Notes under the pieces: generated by a model
The model's input: the letters and a program-made list of their open reading frames with translations, nothing else
Database searches by the model: none
What the model was told of the DNA's origin: nothing
In this document: piece by piece, positions 28,401 to 32,774 of the stretch
Layout: each line of letters begins with the position of its first letter
How positions within the stretch are numbered: the stretch's first letter is position 1
Made by a program: the position numbers and the translations under genes
Assembly: GCF_003865375.1 (NCBI RefSeq)
Contig: NZ_RQVS01000019.1
Span: forward strand, 1 to 32,774
Direction: 5' to 3'
Source: Gulosibacter macacae
Lineage (GTDB): Bacteria; Actinomycetota; Actinomycetes; Actinomycetales; Microbacteriaceae
DNA length: 32,774 nucleotides

Positions 28401-31400
28401 CATCCGAAATATCGACGCCAAGTTCGGCAGCGCGACGACGCACCGCATCCTCGTCGCCAAGGATGACGAGATCGGCAACCTCGCGCGCGAGCAGCATCGA
28501 GGCCGCAATCAGGATGCGGTCATCACCACCCTCGGGCAGCACGATGCGCTTGCGGTCGCGTCGGGCGCGGTCGAGCAGCTGGTACTCAAACATGAGCGGG
28601 GTGACCACCGAGGGCTCCGGCACCTCGAGGAGCTGCACGAGTTCATCTGCGTTGACATACGTGCTGAAGTCAGCGAGCGCGACGGTGTGCTTGCGTCGCT
28701 GGGTGCGGCCGAGGGCACCGCGGGTATTGATAATGCGCTGGGCAGTCTCGAAGGTGCCGTGCTCGGTGCGAATAATCGGCAGGTTCGCGGCCACGCCCGC
28801 GAGCAACTCGGTGATGACCGGCGAGAACGCAAACGGCCCGTTGACCACGATCGCAGCGAGCGAGGGGAATGTGTCGGCCTGCTGGCTCAGGAGCAGCGCG
28901 AGCAGTGTTTCGGTGCGATCGCCCGCAACGACCACCACGCCCGATTCAAAGGTGCGCTCGAGCACGTGCTCCATGCTCATGCCAGCGACGGTAACGCCGA
29001 GCACTTCGCGGTCAAGCAACGCCGAGTCGCCCGAGTAGAGCGTGCCGTCGACGGCTGACAGTAGCTGCGCAACGGTCGGGGCAGTGAGGATGGGGTTCTC
29101 TGGCAGTGCCCACACCGGCACCTTCGACGCACCCGGCACCCCGACTTCCGTGAGCGCCGCATCCACAGCCGCACGAATTTCTTCGCGAGTGTCGGGGTCG
29201 GCGCGGTTCACCACGCAGGCAATGAGGTTGGCGTGCTCGGCTTCGATCTCGGGGATGGTGATGGCCGCAGCCTGGGCAATCTCTTCCGGCGTTCGCGCCG
29301 TGAGATCGGTCTGGTTGCGACCCGAGAGCACGAGGAGCACCGGCGCGCCGAGATTGGCTGCGACTCGGGCGTTGAAGCCGAGTTCCGCCGGATTGCCAAC
29401 ATCGGTGAAGTCGCTACCGACGATCACCATCGCATCGCAGCGGCGGGCGACGGCGCCGTAGCGCGCGATGATCTTCGCGAGTGCGGCCGAGGCGTCCTCG
29501 TGCACCTCGTCGTAGGTGACGCCGACGCACTCTTCGGGTTGCAACTCGAGGGTGGGGTCGACGTGGGCTGCGAGGATGTCGAGGATGTCGTCACTTGCCG
29601 CATCCTTGACGATCGGACGGAACATGCCCACGCGGCCAACGCGTTGCGTGAGCGTCTCAAGCACGCCCAGTGCGACGGCAGCCTTGCCGGAAAAGCCTTC
29701 GGATGAGGTGAAGTAAATGCTCGCGGTCACCGCGCCATCGTATCCGCCTCAGAACACGTCCAACCGAGTCCTCTAAATGCCTGGGATGCACTATTGTCAC
29801 AAGCGACGACAATGAATGTCGATCATTATCCCGTGTAGATCTGCGGAGAGACCGCTATCAGGAGGCAATGATGCCGAAACAGGGTGGAGCGCCACGTCAA
29901 TCGGGCAAGCTCACCAGAAGCCTAGGACTTTGGGCAATTGTTGCCCTCGGCCTCGGCTACATGACGCCGACCGTCGTGTTTGACACGTTCGGCATCGTTT
30001 CCGAGATGACCGAGGGTTCGGTGCCGATGGCCTACATCGTCGCCCTCGTAGTCATGCTCTTCACTGCAATCAGCTACGGCAAGATGACCCGCGCGTTCCC
30101 GAGCGCCGGTTCGGCCTATACCTACGTGCGCGAGTCGATCCACCCCAACGTCGGCTTCATGGTCGGTTGGACCTCGCTCATGGACTACCTGCTCCTGCCG
30201 ATGGTGAACGCACTCATCATCCGCCTCTACATGGAGCAGATGTTCCCCGATGTGCCGAAGGAAATCTTCGTCATCGTCTACGTGATCGCCGTCACCGCGA
30301 TCGTCTACTTCTCGATGCGCGGCACCTCGAGCGTGAACGGGCTGCTGCTCACATTCGCGATCGTCATCATCATCGTGTTCATCGTCATGGTGTCGTTCCA
30401 GCTCATGGCTGGCGAGGGCCAGGGCACGCTCGTGAGCGCGAGGCCATTTGTGCACGAGGGCCTCGACATGGGCATGATCCTCGCGGCCGCGACGATTGTC
30501 TGCTTCTCGTTCATCGGCTTCGACGCAATCACGATGTACACCGAAGAGGCGAAGGATGCGCGCATCATGCCGAAGGCGATCACCCTCACGGTGCTCCTCG
30601 GCGGCCTCATCTTCCTCGCCGCTGGCTACTTCGCCCAGCTGCGCTTCCCCGACAACACCCCGTTCGGTGAGTTCACCGACGACCCGCTGCCGCAGATCGG
30701 CCTCATCGTCGGTGGCCAGGTCTTCCAGACGATCTTCGTTACCGCCGGCTTCGTCGCGACCATGGCTTCGGGACTCGCCTCGCACGCCTCGGTCTCGCGC
30801 ATGCTGCTCGTCATGGGCCGCAACAACGTCATCCCGCGCCGATTCTTCGGTTACATCAGCCCGAAGACCCACACCCCGACCTGGAACATCATCCTCGTCG
30901 GCGTAGTGTCGCTCGCGGCAATGGAGTTCTCGCTCGAGATCATCGCCTCGCTGATCAACTTCGGCGCGCTGATCGCGTTCACCTTCGTCAACCTCACGGT
31001 GATTGCGCACTACGCGATTCGCCAGGGGCGCCGAAAGACTCCGGGCGAGATCTTCACGTACATCGTGATGCCGGGCGTCGGCGCGCTCTTGACGGGCTTG
31101 CTGTGGGTCAACCTCGACAACATCGCACTCATCGGTGGTGTCATCTGGCTCGCCGCGGGCATCATCTACCTCGCCGTGATCACCAAGGGCTTCCGCACGC
31201 AGCCGGATGCATTCGATGAGGCCCAGCCCGTCACCGGCTTCAACAAGACCGTTGACGAAGAGGCCGAACTCGCCGCAATCGACGGTGAACCGGAGGACAA
31301 GCGCTAGCCGCGTCACCTGCGGTTCATCCTCTATACTCAAAGACGGCCCCTCACGTGGCGCCATCCAGGCCAACTCCCCCAGGTCGGAAACGAAGCAAGG

Positions 31401-32774
31401 GTAACCAGGCTCTGGCGGGTGCGTGAGGGGTCTTCTCTGTTTCCTCATTCGGCAGTCATCTGGGTCGAAGCGAACGCGAAGCAATCATCACTAGCTTTCT
31501 GCTCATGACCATCAATCTCGACCCCTATCTCGCGCTCAACGGGACCGCTCGCGAAGCCCTCGAGTTCTACCAATCGGTACTCGGCGGCGACCTCAATGTG
31601 ATGACGTACGGCCAATCGATGCCCGACGCTGAACACCCCGACCTTGTCATGCACGGCCAGCTCAACACTGCTGCTGGCAACCAGATCATGGCTTCCGACG
31701 CTTACCCCGGCATGCCCCACACTCCGGGCGACACGGTCGCCGTCTCGCTCACCGGCGACGACCCGGTGCTTGCCGATCACTTTGCGGCGCTTTCAGACGG
31801 CGCTGAGATCGTGGTGCCATTCGCCCAGCAGATGTGGGGCGACTCCTACGGCCAGCTGCGCGACCGCTTCGGTGTGATCTGGCACGTCAACCTCGCAGGC
31901 GGTGCGGCATGAGCGAGATCAAGGGCCGCCCGGTCTGGCTCGAGCTCTACACGACCGATCTCGAGCGCGCGAAGAAGTTCTATGGCGAACTCCTCGGCTG
32001 GAGCTTTATCAACCCCGGTGATGAGTTCGGTGGCTATCACATGGTGATGCTTGACGACGAGGCCGTCGGCGGAGCCATGCAGGCGATCCCGGGCGAGGGC
32101 GAGGCCGATTCGTTCGCGGTCTATCTCGATACCGACGATGTCGCTGGCGTCACTGAGACCGTGCGTGAGCGCGGCGGCCAGGTGTTGGTTGAGCCGATGG
32201 CGATCGAGGGCATGGGCACGATGGCCTTCTACATTGGGCCAGACGGCGCCGCGATCGGGGCATGGGATGGTGCGCAGACCGAGGGCCAAGCTCGGAACAA
32301 GCCAGGCGCGCCCTCGTGGTTTGAGCTGATGACCCTGCGCTACGACGATTCGGTCGACTTCTACCGCGAGGTATTTGGTTTTGACATCGTGCCGATGCCG
32401 GCAGATGACGATGACAACGGGATGCGCTATGCGACGAATGGCGCGGGCAACGAGGCAGTTGCTGGCATCTGCGATGCTGTTGCGTGGTTCCCGGCCGACG
32501 CGCAGTCGTTCTGGCGGCCCTACCTCGACGTCACTGACACGGATGCGGCGGTTGCGAAGGTGACCGAGCTCGGTGGCAAGCTCGTCGATGGTCCGATCGA
32601 CTCGCCGTTTGGTCGAGTCGCCACCGTCGCCGACGACCAGGGCACCACCTTCCAGATCTTGGGGCCGGTGGCAGCGGCCTAGGGCAGAGAACAGCATTGG
32701 GGTGGTACGGAATTGATTCCGTACCACCCCAATTGCGGGTTATAGGCCAAAAAGAGTGGATGACACCCCCGTTC

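Overview
The window is high-GC DNA (GC-rich third positions, many GTG starts, long spurious antisense frames) and looks like the chromosome of an actinobacterium, most likely a member of the Microbacteriaceae. That placement is an inference from gene content and style: a DUF222/HNH gene behind an actinobacterial SOS box, malate:quinone oxidoreductase, lysC with a corynebacterial-type internal start, a small SRP RNA, and several apparently leaderless genes. I see no phage, plasmid, IS element, CRISPR array, tRNA or rRNA.

Layout, left to right. 1-186: terminator and two copies of a dispersed intergenic repeat. 187-4442, leftward: a three-domain kinase / M23-like / class III aminotransferase-fold fusion, an SRPBCC protein and thymidine kinase (tdk). 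4612-7731, rightward: an APC permease, a TetR regulator and a zinc alcohol dehydrogenase gene interrupted by one in-frame TAG. 7802-12916: a molybdenum block, with moeA rightward facing a leftward set (an HTH-TOBE regulator, modA, a fused modBC, mog); the moeA/mog junction is filled with palindromic GC-rich repeats. 12955-17720, leftward: udk, mqo, and the lysC-asd operon. 17859-21182, rightward: an NAD(P)-binding protein and an SOS-box-preceded DUF222/HNH endonuclease-like gene. 21315-29730, leftward: recR, dnaX, a uracil-type permease, ackA and pta. 29871-32682, rightward: a second APC permease, the SRP RNA (ffs), and two overlapping glyoxalase-fold (VOC) genes, closed by a perfect 17-bp hairpin.

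How the genes work together: HTH-TOBE, ModA and ModBC would sense and import molybdate, and Mog and MoeA would insert it into molybdopterin. LysC and Asd are the first two steps from aspartate to lysine, threonine and methionine. Pta and AckA interconvert acetyl-CoA and acetate with ATP yield. Tdk, Udk and the uracil-type permease are pyrimidine salvage and uptake. DnaX and RecR are replication and repair.

Most of the window is ordinary housekeeping sequence. The parts most worth a second look are the amber codon in the alcohol dehydrogenase, the kinase-lyase fusion, a recurring TAnnnT plus 6-7 nt leaderless start pattern at seven genes, the internal TTG start in lysC, the SOS-linked HNH gene sitting between recR and lysC, and the repeat families at 9050-9403, 26271-26350 and in the dispersed intergenic copies. 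I did not find a convincing new multi-gene system.
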